DNA of 64,000 bases from Capsicum annuum (Eukaryota; Streptophyta; Magnoliopsida; Solanales; Solanaceae), in the NCBI RefSeq assembly GCF_002878395.1, contig NC_061112.1:36871363-36935362 (forward strand). Direction: 5' to 3'. A program made the translations under genes and the position numbers. The notes beneath the pieces are model-generated. The model searched no databases, had not been told where the DNA came from, and saw only the letters and a list, made by a program, of their open reading frames with translations. Of this stretch, positions 1 through 10,330 are shown one piece after another; positions within the stretch are counted from its first letter, which is position 1; each line of letters begins with the position of its first letter.

Positions 1-281
1 GACTCTCATCGCCACCCATTGTCAAAAGAGGCAAATTAGAATTTAAGTTTTTAGTCAAGATAGTCACACATTTTAACTGGAAGAATGTAGCCACATGTAA
101 TGAAGGGTGACTAGTTAAACACCTTGACGAAAGATTATCCTATCTATATAGGTCAAAAATTATTTTTCATACGTATATATCAAATCTTGAACGCCCATAA
201 CAAAATTTCTGTCTTCGCTGCTGAATTTTATTTTTAACAGAAATAAAACCAAGAATGAGTTGGGAGGGAAAGTAAGAGTAC
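1..281 (-). other. Start of intron 1 of the beta-galactosidase gene
   Basis: The sequence downstream of the splice donor at 281-280 is AT-rich, has stops in all minus-strand frames and shows no match to the expected second exon. It is best read as the 5' part of an intron that runs past the window edge. Confidence 0.6.
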
Positions 282-452
282 CTCAGGAGTGCTTCTTGGA
301 TAATGTATGGAACCAAAAAGAAGAATTCTTCTTTGACCATTAATGACAACAGCCTTCTTATCATAGGTAACCTTGCAAATGACCAACTGAACTACCATTA
401 ATAATGTAAAAGTATAAACTTTGAGAAACTTGGAAACTATACTTGTCTCCAT
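282..452 (-). CDS. Beta-galactosidase (GH35), first coding exon, partial gene
   Basis: Plant beta-galactosidases of glycoside hydrolase family 35 remove terminal beta-galactosyl residues from cell-wall pectin and xyloglucan side chains in the apoplast. The exon encodes 57 residues from an ATG at 452. Residues 1 to about 26 form a hydrophobic secretion signal. They are followed by [17 protein letters not shown] and then [11 protein letters not shown], the family signature at the start of the catalytic barrel. The reading frame is phase 0 and ends at a GAG codon (284-282), directly followed by a GT splice donor (281-280, GTACTC). In this family the next exon normally begins with Met-Trp, and no such exon is visible down to base 1, so the rest lies outside the window. 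The exon carries no stop or frameshift and looks functional. Which paralogue this is cannot be decided from 57 residues. Confidence 0.88.
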
Positions 453-580
453 TTTTTTCTTTTTGTCTATTCAATGTGTCACTGGTTTCATTCACTTGTA
501 GTAATACACAGTGAGTCAAGAATGGCATGACACAAATCATATAGCAGGAAACAATTTACTGCAGATATATATAGCCAGAC
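453..580 (-). promoter_or_regulatory. 5' leader and TATA box of the beta-galactosidase gene
   Basis: On the minus strand a TATA motif (CTATATATATC, 574-564) lies about 112 bp upstream of the ATG. This places a transcription start near 530-540 and a leader of about 80-90 nt that contains an A-rich stretch just before the ATG. The spacing is typical of a plant core promoter. The start site is inferred; no transcript data are available here. Confidence 0.45.
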
Positions 581-1329
581 ATCTACAACAACAACAACAT
601 ACCCCAACCTCGTGGAGATCAAACAGATTTTCAAGGAGAAGAAAAACCCAAAATCCCCAAAAATTAGGTCAAAGTCGTAGAAGAACACACTAACCTTAAA
701 AACCCCAAATTGAAGCAATTGAAATGCAAATTTGAGAGAAATTGAAGTGCGAATTCGGTCTGACTTTCCAACTCAAATTGAGAGCTTAAATTCGTCTCAC
801 TTTCCAACTCTAAAAGAAATTAAAGTGCAAAATTAGCCCTACTTGCAAATCGAAGTGCAAATTCGGTATGAAATTAAAGTACAGATCAGATATGGTTTAT
901 CTTTAACTCACCAAATTGCAATTCTACAGTCGGTCTGAAGCTCACTACACCATAGCTCACTACAGTTGGTCTGATTCAAGGATACAAATCGCAGAAATAT
1001 TTGTCCGAATATCTAAGACCAACCAAACAACACTGTAAATCGAAGCTATGTGGTTTAATTATTTGTTCTTATGTGACCAATCAAACACTGTAATTCTTTA
1101 ATGCTAACCAAACGACACCTAAATGCGTGCGGGAATGATAATGAACAGAAGAAATTCCTTGGAAAACACTCCACGGCGTCTCCACGGCACCACCGGCAGA
1201 CGTCAGTACCAGATCATTGATCTCCACAGCGTCTCCTGAAGCTGTAGCGAAATTAGCAGTGTAGTTGGTTTTAGCAATTATAGCAGTGTAGTGTAGTAGG
1301 TTTAAGCAATTGTAGATATTTTAAAATGT
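581..1329. other. Upstream intergenic region with a short degenerate repeat
   Basis: No gene was recognised. Between about 712 and 890 a degenerate motif of the type GAAGTGCAAATTCGGT, often followed by CTGACTTTCCAACTC, occurs around four times, partly overlapping. A GC-richer patch at 1150-1260 has a short open frame on the minus strand but no recognisable domain. The region may hold distal promoter elements of the gene on the left. Confidence 0.4.
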
Positions 1330-1584
1330 TTTATTAAAATATTTTTTTGTAGACTTACTAAAATTTATCTTGAAAATGGCGGGAATAAAATAAACATTGC
1401 TATAACTTATTTTATTTATCTATTGCAACGCTTAATATCAAAAGCGACCCTCATAGTGTTAAATTTTAGCTAATAAAATAATTATTTTTGGCAACGCTTG
1501 GAACCATTGCAATAGACAACCTATTGCTACACTTTGTTAATCGTCGCTAAAAAGCTTGTTGCCATAGATGTAATTTCCAGTAGT
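1330..1584. mobile_element. Possible CACTA-type DNA transposon end
   Basis: The block contains related short subterminal motifs in both orientations (TTGCAACGCTT, GGCAACGCTTGG, GTTGCC, CGTCGCTAAAA). It ends in TGTAATTTCCAGTAGTA, which resembles the complement of the CACTACTAGAAA-type ends of plant CACTA elements. No transposase is visible and the other terminus was not found, so this is either a fragment or a small non-autonomous copy. Confidence 0.35.
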
Positions 1585-1624
1585 ATATTGTCAATAGATG
1601 AGGACTCGCTGCTAAATATACTAC

Positions 1625-3031
1625 TGTTGGCTGAATCTATCAAAGCGTGGTCAGGAACCTGAGTGTCCGAACCTATGATATAAAACATCAAAGTGCAAGA
1701 AACGGATATGCGGTCAGTACGTGGGAATATACTAGTGTGCTAAATGGGGTAAGGCTGAATACATGGGTTTATATTCATGAACAATAACTAACTGAATGAT
1801 ATGCAGGAGCTGGATTAGCATACATGGAGGATTTGTAGCTACTGAACATACTGTGCATACTATGACTGAGTATACTAGAACTGAATTTGATAACTGATAA
1901 TTGAATATATTGATAATCTGAGTTACTAATAACTGAGTGACTGTATCTGACAGTCCTGATTATGTAGAACTGACCTGAGTTCTATTCTGAAGACTGAGAC
2001 TGAAATTGAAACTGTGGGAGGTAATCATCTAACTGACATGCCTCAAATCTGAACTGATAAGATAACTGAGCTGGGGTCCAATCTGTAACCCCAATTGGAA
2101 GGGTGCCAGTACCGTGGCATGGGTAAAGACAAGCTGAAGAGTAACCCTCTACTAGTAGGTTCCCTAAACGAGAATGGTGGTACCCTTTACTGGTAGGTAG
2201 AGCACCTCATCAACCCTCAACTGGTAGGTGTGATGTCTCCACCTACGCTGGCTACGTAGTCTAGAATGCAAGGATTGCTTTTAAGGATCACACTCTCTGC
2301 TGGTAGGTGAGCCCTCATCCTTGGGTTCACTCGGTGCTGAATCCTACTCTCAACTGAAGGACACTGAACTGTTATACTGGACTGAACAAGACTAGATTCA
2401 CTGAGATTACTGAGTTTTCCTAAGTTCTATGACTGACTGAATATCTATTGAGTTCTGTAATAAACTGAGAGTACTACTGATCATGAAATGATTGATACTA
2501 TTCCATGACTGACACTGGCTCTAGGTAAACAGCCAAATTGTCGGGTATTAAATACCCCCAGGACTCGATATCATGAAAAGTAAAGAAAAGCATAATCTTG
2601 AATAACATAACAATGTTCACTTGGTCATAATTCATTCATAGAGACATTTCATCTAACACTTGTAATGCATTAACTTGTATATGAATGGAGAATACATGTT
2701 AGCATGCTATAATGACATTATTTCATTCTCATAGACAATTTATCAAACACATAAGATGTATACTTGGTTTATTAAATCATAAACACTTAGGGTTAACATG
2801 GTCACAACGATCAACTTGCGAATTGAAGGGTTTATCATGAATATCATGTAATTCAACACATACTAGAATCAATTCTTGGAACTTGTAATCTAAATCATGG
2901 ATTAAAATTCAAACAACATCATGAACATGAATTTAACCTAACCCAAACATGGAATCATAAATCATAAATATTGTATTTTGAGAAAGGATTCTTGGGATCC
3001 ATGGAAGGTAAGGATCCATGGACGAATATCG
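1625..3031. repeat. LTR C, left part (old gypsy LTR split by the Tekay element)
   Basis: This is non-coding, rich in CTGA/ACTGA words (1750-2530), and carries five or so copies of a CTGGTAGGT-like motif, each in an otherwise different context (2140-2310). It continues across the inserted element at 17507-18218, which ends in GTATTACA like the other gypsy LTRs here. The left edge is not a clean TG terminus, so the LTR appears truncated near 1625. Orientation is inferred to be the same as the Tekay LTRs. Confidence 0.5.
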
Positions 3032-3301
3032 TGTAACGCCCCGAGAACCTATTTTGCAAAATCACATGGTGCTCAAGGCCCCACGTGGCCTCAAGCTAAC
3101 CCTCTAAGCCTGTCATCACTTTCAAAACTCTTTACGACACGAATCATCATAAAGTAGGGAAGAATAATCAGACATGAACATACTGAGATACGAAGTAATA
3201 CGGTTCTGTACAAACAAAATACTGAAATTTTTATACATGCTGGCACACTAGTCTGACAAAGCCTCTACTACATAAGACTGAGGAGCCATTAGGACAGATC
3301 C
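3032..3301 (-). repeat. 3' LTR of the Tekay element, left segment
   Basis: This is the first 270 bp (plus-strand order) of the 3' LTR. It is near-identical to 15034-15303 and is cut at a GATCC target site by the gag-only element. The remainder resumes at 7766. Confidence 0.88.
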
Positions 3302-4081
3302 TGATACAAGTGCTACTATGAAGATCAACGTGTGTACAAGTGCAGCAAATTATCATCCTATGAAGTTCAATGTTGAGACGTGAGATGGACCAAAGACATA
3401 CCCAAAGCCGCCCATTTTCTTATTTGTTACACTAGAGGGGTGGCCTTTGAAGGCTTTTCATTAAAGGGGTACTTTTGTCATTTTAAGTCTAAATTATTAT
3501 GTAATATAAATAGAACAAGATAGGTATTTTGAGTCTTAGTTGATTATTGTTATAAATCTTGACATTTGAAACACCAAAGTCCTATCATTACTTGAGGCAA
3601 ATCGAAACTTGTAACTAGGATAGCAATTCAAGGGTAGAATCTCTTGTAATTGTTTGTTTTTGAGAAACCTTGGCGCTTGAGTGGTGGAATCCTCTCTTGT
3701 GTCATCGTAAGAGTTAGCTGATTGTATGTGGAGGTGTTAGGGGTCTTAGAGTTTTATGTACTCTTTGGTTACTAGAATTACACGACCTTTGTCTAACTAT
3801 CTATCCTTTTGTTTATTTTAATCTTGTAGTAGTTTGTATCTTGTGTTGTAAGCCGTGTGGTGTTGTCTTGTTATAACATTGTTGTTGTTCTTCGTTGTTC
3901 ATTATATTATGTTGTAACTTAGATTGGTTGGCTGATTTTGGTGTCACCAATACCTTGTTAACTTGTGAAACTCGTATTCTTGTTCTTGGCCAAAACTAGC
4001 TCTCAAAGGGTCCTCGATTTATGCCTTGTTGAGTGGACTATTTTGGTGTCATTTCGTGAGTTCCTAGTCTCTCTCGTATCA
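3302..4081 (+). repeat. 5' LTR of the gag-only element
   Basis: This 780-bp direct repeat of 6981-7760 differs by scattered substitutions. A TATAAATAG-like core promoter motif lies near 3506, consistent with U3 promoter function. Confidence 0.9.
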
Positions 4082-4083
4082 TT

Positions 4084-4094
4084 TGGTATCAGAG
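4084..4094 (+). other. Primer-binding site (initiator tRNA-Met type)
   Basis: TGGTATCAGAG lies two bases after the LTR end. This matches the 3' end of plant initiator tRNA-Met, the usual primer for plant LTR elements. Confidence 0.85.
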
Positions 4095-5068
4095 ATAAGT
4101 CTGGTTGTGTTCCTACACTACCAATCTTGGGCTCTCTAAGTCGAAAAATTAAAAAAAAAAAGAGGTGTTGAAAAACTGAAATTCCAAAAATAAGCAACTC
4201 TGTCCATTCTTGTTGTCTTGGCCGAAATTGTGTCTTGTTATTGTTTTAGACGATATTTGTGCCTAGTTTTCTTGTGATTTTTGTGTGTTTTGTGTGTTCT
4301 ACTATTAGATCTTTGTTTCCTAACACTAGAAGAGGTGTCTAGGGTCGAAAATCTCACAAAAAGAGTTGTGTTCTTGAGTTTGGTGTTCTTGGCCGAGTGT
4401 TCTTGTTGTTGTTATTGTGTTTGGCCGAGATTTATGTCAAGATTTGAGTGTATTTTGTTGTCTTAGTTTGTTTCTAGTGCTGGTTCTCTTTCTCCTCAAC
4501 ACTTATTGAGTCTACCACCCAAGTTCTTGAGCAAGATTCCGATTGTGTTGTGGTGTTAAGTGGACGGTTTCTTGTTGTTGGTGTTGGTATTCATCTTGTG
4601 TTTTTGTGTTGTGTTGAAGACGTTGTTGTTTGATCTTGAAGAGAGAAAAGAAGTATAAGACTTTGTGTTTGTCTTGAAAAAAATTACAAGACAACACCAA
4701 AGTAGTAAAAGAAAAAGAGACATTCAAAAAGCATACTTACCAAAAAGGAGTAACAATACTTTTCAAGAATAGACAAAAGAGGAAAGAGACAAGGCTACTG
4801 CAAAAGCATGTTTTACCAAAAGAGTGCAAGTTGGTAGAAGACTTTTTGACTCTTGAAAAGAGAGTCTAAAAGCTTGTCCACCTACACCATAGCCGAAATA
4901 TCTTCCTCAAAGGTGTAGTATTGAACATCAAAGTTTTGGAACAAATTTTCTTCAACAACAATATGTGTTTTGTCTTGTTACCGTTTGTGTAGTGTTGTTG
5001 CTTGCGGTTCAAAGACTTGAACCTTTATTGGTATGTTGTGTGTGACATTTTGGACTATTTTTGGTGCT
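4095..5068 (+). other. Untranslated leader of the gag-only element
   Basis: This is about 970 bp between the primer site and the first gag ATG, T-rich and with many stops. Short open frames here have no family resemblance. Leaders of this length are common in this type of element. Confidence 0.6.
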
Positions 5069-6875
5069 ATGGAACCCGAGACCTCACACTCTCAACCCAC
5101 GGGGGAACACAATGCTACTAGTATCATTTTGGCTCACCTTGAAGCTATGTCCCGAGACATGGCTGGGATGACCGCGGGTATTGAAAAACTGGACTCGGAT
5201 ATGGTATTAATGAAGGGTGAAGTGTCAATAATGGGTGGGAGATTGGAGAGAGTGGAAAGCCAAAGAAGCCGACCTTCAACCTCTCAACATATTTCACCAA
5301 TTAGTACTTCTGAGGCCATGCACTAAATGTTATATTCACCTATTGCGACAAATCAAACCAACCCTTACTCCCAAATCCGAGATCATGATAGACCAAGCCA
5401 CCCTCCACTTCACCAAGTCTAACAAGAAGGACTTGGAACCCAAATACCATCACCAAATCCAAGCCCTCCCATCCAAAATCCACTTGACCAAAGACCTCAC
5501 TATCCAAATCCAATCCCGCCACTACAAGCTCCACTTAACCCAAATAGACCCGTCCATGTTGAGGGGTATGGTAAAGGAGAACAACATACTGTTTATGGAC
5601 CATATGATGATGTTTACATGAGAAGGAAAGAGATGAGGGGTAGGCAAGGTGATCCAAGGGAAGTTCACGGCCGAGAAAGAAGAGTTGGTCTTTGGAACCA
5701 ACAAAGGAACCAAAATCGTGATGTAGGTCTAAATACCATCAAGGTGGGGCTTCCAACATTCAAAGGTGAAAGTGATATGGAAGAATTTCTACCTTGGGAG
5801 TCCACTTGTGAGAGAATCTTTTAATTTAATTACCTATCGAGGAGAAAAAGAGTTATGTGATTGCACATTTTGAGGGTTATGCTACTACGTGGTGGGAGTA
5901 TGTGAAGCGATTTGGCAATATTTTGATTGAGGGGTAGCCCCCTCCATGGTTTAGGTTAAGGTACCTCATGATACAAAGGTACTTACCCGAGAGTTACCAT
6001 CAAGATCTCCTTGCTAAGTTGTATAACTTGAGGTAAGGGAACAAAAGCATCGTGGCTTACTATGATGAATTCAACAACTCATTTTGAAACTCGATCACCG
6101 AGGAGAGCAATTAATCCATGACATCATTTGATTCAAGGTGGGGTTGAATAGGGACATTGCCTCATGGTTAACACTTCACAAGTTTGACACCATTGATGCT
6201 ATCTTCCAAGCCACCTTGGAAGTTGAGAAGGAATTACGGGAGAAAACGAGTGTTAAGCTCAAAGGGAAATCTCCCTCGAGTTGCCACAAGGACAAAACTG
6301 ACCCATCCAATGAGTATAAAATCGAGGACAAGGCTGAAAAATCTGAAAACGAGGCTCACCAAAGGTATCCTCCGAGAAATGAAGGTAAACTGCATTCCTC
6401 TTCTAGTTCTAAGGGCTTTCAATGTTTTAAATTCCAAGGTTGGGGACACAAGGCTAACGAGTGTCTAAATGGGATAAATGTGATTCTAAGGGAGGGAAAA
6501 TTGTACTTTCTTGGGGAGGAGGTGGGACTTGAATCGAAGGAGATTGATGATCAATCTCAAGATGGAGAGAAGGTAGAACCCAAGGAGTTAAAGGAAGGAG
6601 ATGAGAAAGATGTTTGGCCGTGTGAAGGTGAGATTGTAGTGCTTATGTATATGGAAAGGAAATTCATGCTTAGTGATGGTATGGAAGAAGAGGACGAGAG
6701 TGAGGAGGATGAAGAAGGAGAGAAGCCAAGAGTTGGGATTGTGGGATTTGCCCACAAGGACTCTTTGTTGATTACTAACCGAGATACTAGCACTTTGCCT
6801 AGTATCAAATCTTCTTATGTGCGGGTTGTAGAACATATAGATACAAGGATAATTCTTGATGATATCATTGGTTGA
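5069..6875 (+). pseudogene. gag pseudogene of the gag-only element
   Basis: Gag forms the virus-like particle and binds the element RNA. The likely start is the ATG at 5069 (MEPETSHSQPTGEHN). The first 86 residues form a predicted coiled coil rich in Met, Leu and charged residues, and then the frame is lost near 5324. The core retrotransposon-gag domain is readable in pieces at 5733-6140 (GLPTFKGESDMEEFLPWES) with several stops. It resumes as a 245-codon frame at 6138-6875. That frame holds a nucleocapsid knuckle, CFKFQGWGHKANEC, in which the second Cys of CX2CX4HX4C is replaced by Phe, followed by an acidic Glu/Asp-rich tail. It is dead as a protein and no pol follows it. Confidence 0.75.
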
Positions 6876-6980
6876 ACATCCTAACCTTAGGAAGAGCAAT
6901 GAAGAGATGATGAAAAGAGAAGAGCTTGCCAGTGATGATTGCTTGAATTTGAGGGCAAATTCCTCTCAAGATGGAGAGGA
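6876..6980 (+). other. 3' end of the gag-only interior with purine-rich tract
   Basis: The last bases before the 3' LTR (AAGATGGAGAGGA, 6968-6980) are purine-rich and are placed as a polypurine tract should be for plus-strand priming. Confidence 0.5.
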
Positions 6981-7760
6981 TGATACAAGAGCGACTATGA
7001 AGATCATGTGTGTACAAGTGCAGCAAATTATCATCCTATGAAGTTCAATGTTAAGACGTGATATGGAGCAAAGACACACCCAAAGCTGCCCATTTTCTTA
7101 TTTGCTACACTAGAGGGGTGGCCTTTGAAGGCTTTTCATTAAAGGGGCACTTTTGTCATTTTAAGTCTAAATTATTATATAATATAAATAGAAAAATATA
7201 GGTATTTTGAGGCTTAGTTGATTATTGTTGTAAGTCTTGACATTTGAAATACCAAAGTCCTCTCTCTACTTGAGGTAAACCGAAACTTGTAACTAGGATA
7301 GCAATTCAAGGGTGGAATCTCTTGTAATTGTTTGTTTTTGAGAAACCTTGGCGCTTGAGTGGCGGAATCCTCTCTTTTGTCATCGTAAGAGTTAGGTGAT
7401 CGTGTGTGGAGGTTTTAGGGGTCTTAGAGTTTTATGTACTCTTTGGTTACTAGGATATACACTACCTTTGTCTAACTATGTATCCTTTTGTTTGTTTTAA
7501 TCTTGTAGTAGTTTGTATCTTGTGTTGTAAGCCGTGAGGTGTTGTCTTGTTATAATATTGTCATTATTATTCGTTGTTCATTATATTATGTTGTAACTTA
7601 GATTGGTTGGCTGATTTTTGTGTCACCAATGCCTTGTTAACTTGTGAAAATCGTATTCTTATTCTTGGCCGAAACTAGCTCTCAAAGGGTCCTCGGTTTG
7701 TGCCTTGTTGAGTGGACTGTTTTGGTGTCATTTCGTGAGTTCCTAGTCTTTCTCGTATCA
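6981..7760 (+). repeat. 3' LTR of the gag-only element
   Basis: This is the 780-bp partner of 3302-4081. It ends GTATCA and is followed by the target duplication copy GATAC at 7761-7765. Confidence 0.9.
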
Positions 7761-7765
7761 GATAC

Positions 7766-9969
7766 CCCAACTGACTCATACTGAACTTAAAAGCAACTAC
7801 CTTATATTAACAAGACAGAATTGGAGATACAGGTCCTCGAACCATAAGGACTCACCAACTGCAGAAATGTAGATGAAGGTACTCAAAGATCACTATCGCT
7901 GCGGAGACTGAGCACCTGAACCTATATCATGAGGAAATATAGAATACAAAAGAGTATGAGAGTTAGTACTTGGGAATGTACTGAGTATGTGGGGGTGGAT
8001 GCAACATTTTAAATAATATTATAAATGCATAAGAAAATCATGTATGCTGACAATAATAACTCTCTTCGCTTGAATTATCTAAAACATCATTTTCGTAAGT
8101 CATTATTAATAACATATGCTTCATAAATCTCATAAATCATTTAACTCAACTCAAACTCTTTGACTCATGACTTAGAGTGACTCGGTAACTCCTGGTACTT
8201 AGATCATTATGTACATGGGAGTTTCTTATAACCGACATAAACTACACCATGTGAGCCGCATGGAGTCCAACGTTTTGCTCTCCTAAGGAGAGAACCCCAC
8301 ATTGCCAGAGGTGTCGTACTCTTGCCAGGGAGTACAACCTCAATCTCGTTATCACAATTCCATACTCGGCCTCTGGCCCACAATCATCAATATCAATCCT
8401 ACGGTGGCACATAGTTTTAGGGAAATACCACATTTCCCGTTCGGTGCTAAATACTCGTCCCAGACTCAGCTCAGAACGCATTAGGGAATCCACCTTAATC
8501 AATATCAACTCATGGGTCTATTTTAAAGATCAAAACATAAATATATATCTCCTCTGCAAATCATAAACATCTTGTGGATTCCTAACTCGACTCAACTCAA
8601 CAAATCTTTCTCAACATCAAGTACATTTTCTTTTCGAATCATTTTCAAATATCAAAAGCTTCAACGAATCATCATAGGACTTATTCTTGACTTCCAATCT
8701 CAAATATCGATATATATTCAATAGTCAAATTTCTCATGAAAAGGCATAACTCATGACACTTGTCTTAAATCGCTTAGAATTCATCAATACGTAATGACAA
8801 TATACAACTCATGGAATAAATTCTCAATTTAAGAAACATGATGGTAAAATAATCATAAATATCAAACTTATTCAACTCAAATCTCATAAATCATAAATAA
8901 AGAAATTTGGGTGTAAACCCACTTGCAAAATCATGTAAATCAATAATAGAAAGTAAATCCTTAGGCACAAGAACGAAAGGAGTGTTCTTGTTCAAACCCC
9001 ACATGCCTTGGATTATAATTTTGGAGATGTAGAAACTTGTTTGGAACTTCTTTCTCATACTTTTAGACCAAGATTCTTGATTCCCTTGACTTGGGGAACT
9101 TAATTCTCGAACAACTTGGAGAAATCTATGGAAGATCCTTGAATTTCTTGGAAAAAGATTGAATTTTTGGGTTTTGAAAGAAACCCTAATTTCTAGATAT
9201 TTCTTAGAAGAGAAAAGAAGAAAAATGAATGGCTCTTTTCTACTAGGATATATATATATAAGACCATATGGGGCAGAAATGACCAAAATGCTCTTTTAAA
9301 AGAGTTGAGATTCGCTGATCGGGGCTTGTGACGGTCGATCTGACAGTCCATCGAGTCTCCTGGTGGTCCACCAGATCATCCGTCACTCGAGTACCAAAAC
9401 TGGAAAGTTCTGCCTCGATGTGATGGTCGAAGTGACGGTCTGTCAGGAAATTGATGGACTACCAAGTCATCCGTCACTCGAGTGCCAAATTTGGGCCATT
9501 CTACCTCGACGTGACGGTCGAAGTGATAGTTTGTCAGGAAACTGATGGATCGCCAAGTCATCCGTCACTCGAGGGCAAGAAACGAGACGTTCTGTCTCGA
9601 CTTGATGGACCCCTTGACGGTCCATCAACTTTTTGACGGTCCACCAACTTGGCCGTCGCACGATAACCTGAAAGAAGAGTCACTGCCTTGGCTTGACGGG
9701 GCACTTGACGGTCCACCAGGGACCTGACAGTCCGCCAGGTTGACCGTCAAACCTGGGCGATCCAATACCTTTAGTAACATGGCCATAACTCCCTCGTTCG
9801 ATGTTGGATTTCAATGAAATTGGTATTGATGGAAAGATTATTCAATGCTCTACATGAAAAAAGTAGAAATTATAGAAATACAACATGGTTTTAACATCAA
9901 TAACTTTGGAAGTCATATATATCCACTCAAAAGACGAATTTAGGCTTAAGAAATGATCGGGGTATTACA
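7766..9969 (-). repeat. 3' LTR of the Tekay element, right segment
   Basis: It continues the LTR begun at 3032 and aligns throughout with 15304-17506. It ends ATTACA at 9969, next to the polypurine tract. On the minus strand this end is the U3 start. Short open frames in it (for example 8242-8508 minus) have near copies in the other LTR at 15779-16045 and are not genes. Confidence 0.88.
9340..9650. repeat. 91-bp imperfect tandem repeat in the 3' LTR
   Basis: The landmark ACTCGAG (truncated to ACTC/ACTCG at line breaks) recurs at 9385, 9476 and 9567, exactly 91 bp apart. Each unit contains dyads of the TGACGGTC/GACCGTCA type. The matching array in the sister LTR lies at 16890-17130 with the same period. 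Confidence 0.8.
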
Positions 9970-9985
9970 ATATCTCCCCCTTGGA
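9970..9985 (-). other. Polypurine tract of the Tekay element
   Basis: On the minus strand the bases just before the 3' LTR read CCAAGGGGGAGATAT, a standard plus-strand primer tract. Confidence 0.75.
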
Positions 9986-10159
9986 CACATTCGTCCTTGA
10001 ATGTTGCCAAATAGGCCAAGAACAAGAGAAAATGAGGATGCAATGCTCTTAACTTTTGAGTACTTCACCAAATACACAAATCATAGAGGGAATAACTATA
10101 TAGCTGAATACATTAGATTAGGAGGAAACTAAATTAGGGGAATAGTACCTTCAGCTTGA

Positions 10160-10330
10160 TTCGAACTCGTAGAGAAAAGATGAGGGTAACTGGCTCACAT
10201 ATCTACTTATGCTTCCCAAGTGGCACCCTCGACTGATTGATTTCGCCATAGAACTTTAACCAAGGGAACTTCCTTGTTCCTCAGTCTACGGACTTGATAA
10301 TCTAGGATTTCAACCGGGATTTCATCATAC
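10160..10330 (-). pseudogene. Chromodomain tail of the Tekay integrase
   Basis: In a frame shifted relative to the integrase core, the minus strand reads LSYDEIPVEILDYQVRRL, then RNKEVPLVKVLWRNQ and EGATWEA. This is the diagnostic C-terminal chromodomain-like module of Tekay/Del chromoviruses, which targets integration to heterochromatin. Stops follow the final Ala. The module places the whole element in the chromovirus branch. Confidence 0.78.

Larger units (their letters stand above)
3302..7760 (+). mobile_element. Gag-only non-autonomous LTR retrotransposon (TR-GAG-like)
   Basis: This element of 4459 bp has two LTRs of 780 bp each (3302-4081 and 6981-7760), both starting TGATACAAG and ending GTATCA. 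Target duplications are GATCC (3297-3301) and GATAC (7761-7765), one mismatch apart. The uninterrupted sequence in the sister LTR at about 15299 reads straight through with one copy of GATCC, which confirms the insertion. The 2.9-kb interior carries a primer site, a long leader, a broken gag frame and a purine-rich tract, but no protease, RT, RNase H or integrase. It must have moved with enzymes supplied in trans. It fits the class named terminal-repeat retrotransposon with GAG. Confidence 0.87.

Noticed and set aside
583..610. A SINE tail (CAACAACAACAACATACCC)
   Set aside because: Only this short motif matches the common plant pattern; the rest of the SINE consensus and the promoter boxes are not present.
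5340..5713. Separate minus-strand small genes near 5.3-5.7 kb
   Set aside because: They are antisense of the gag linker in the gag-only element, with no domain and no promoter context.
6557..6899. Ser-rich minus-strand open frames
   Set aside because: They are the antisense of the Glu/Asp-rich gag tail (GAA/GAG read as Ser/Phe/Leu codons).
9363..9727. Overlapping short open frames on both strands around 9.4-9.7 kb
   Set aside because: They follow the 91-bp tandem repeat and are open only because the repeat lacks stops; the same region in the sister LTR is also non-coding.
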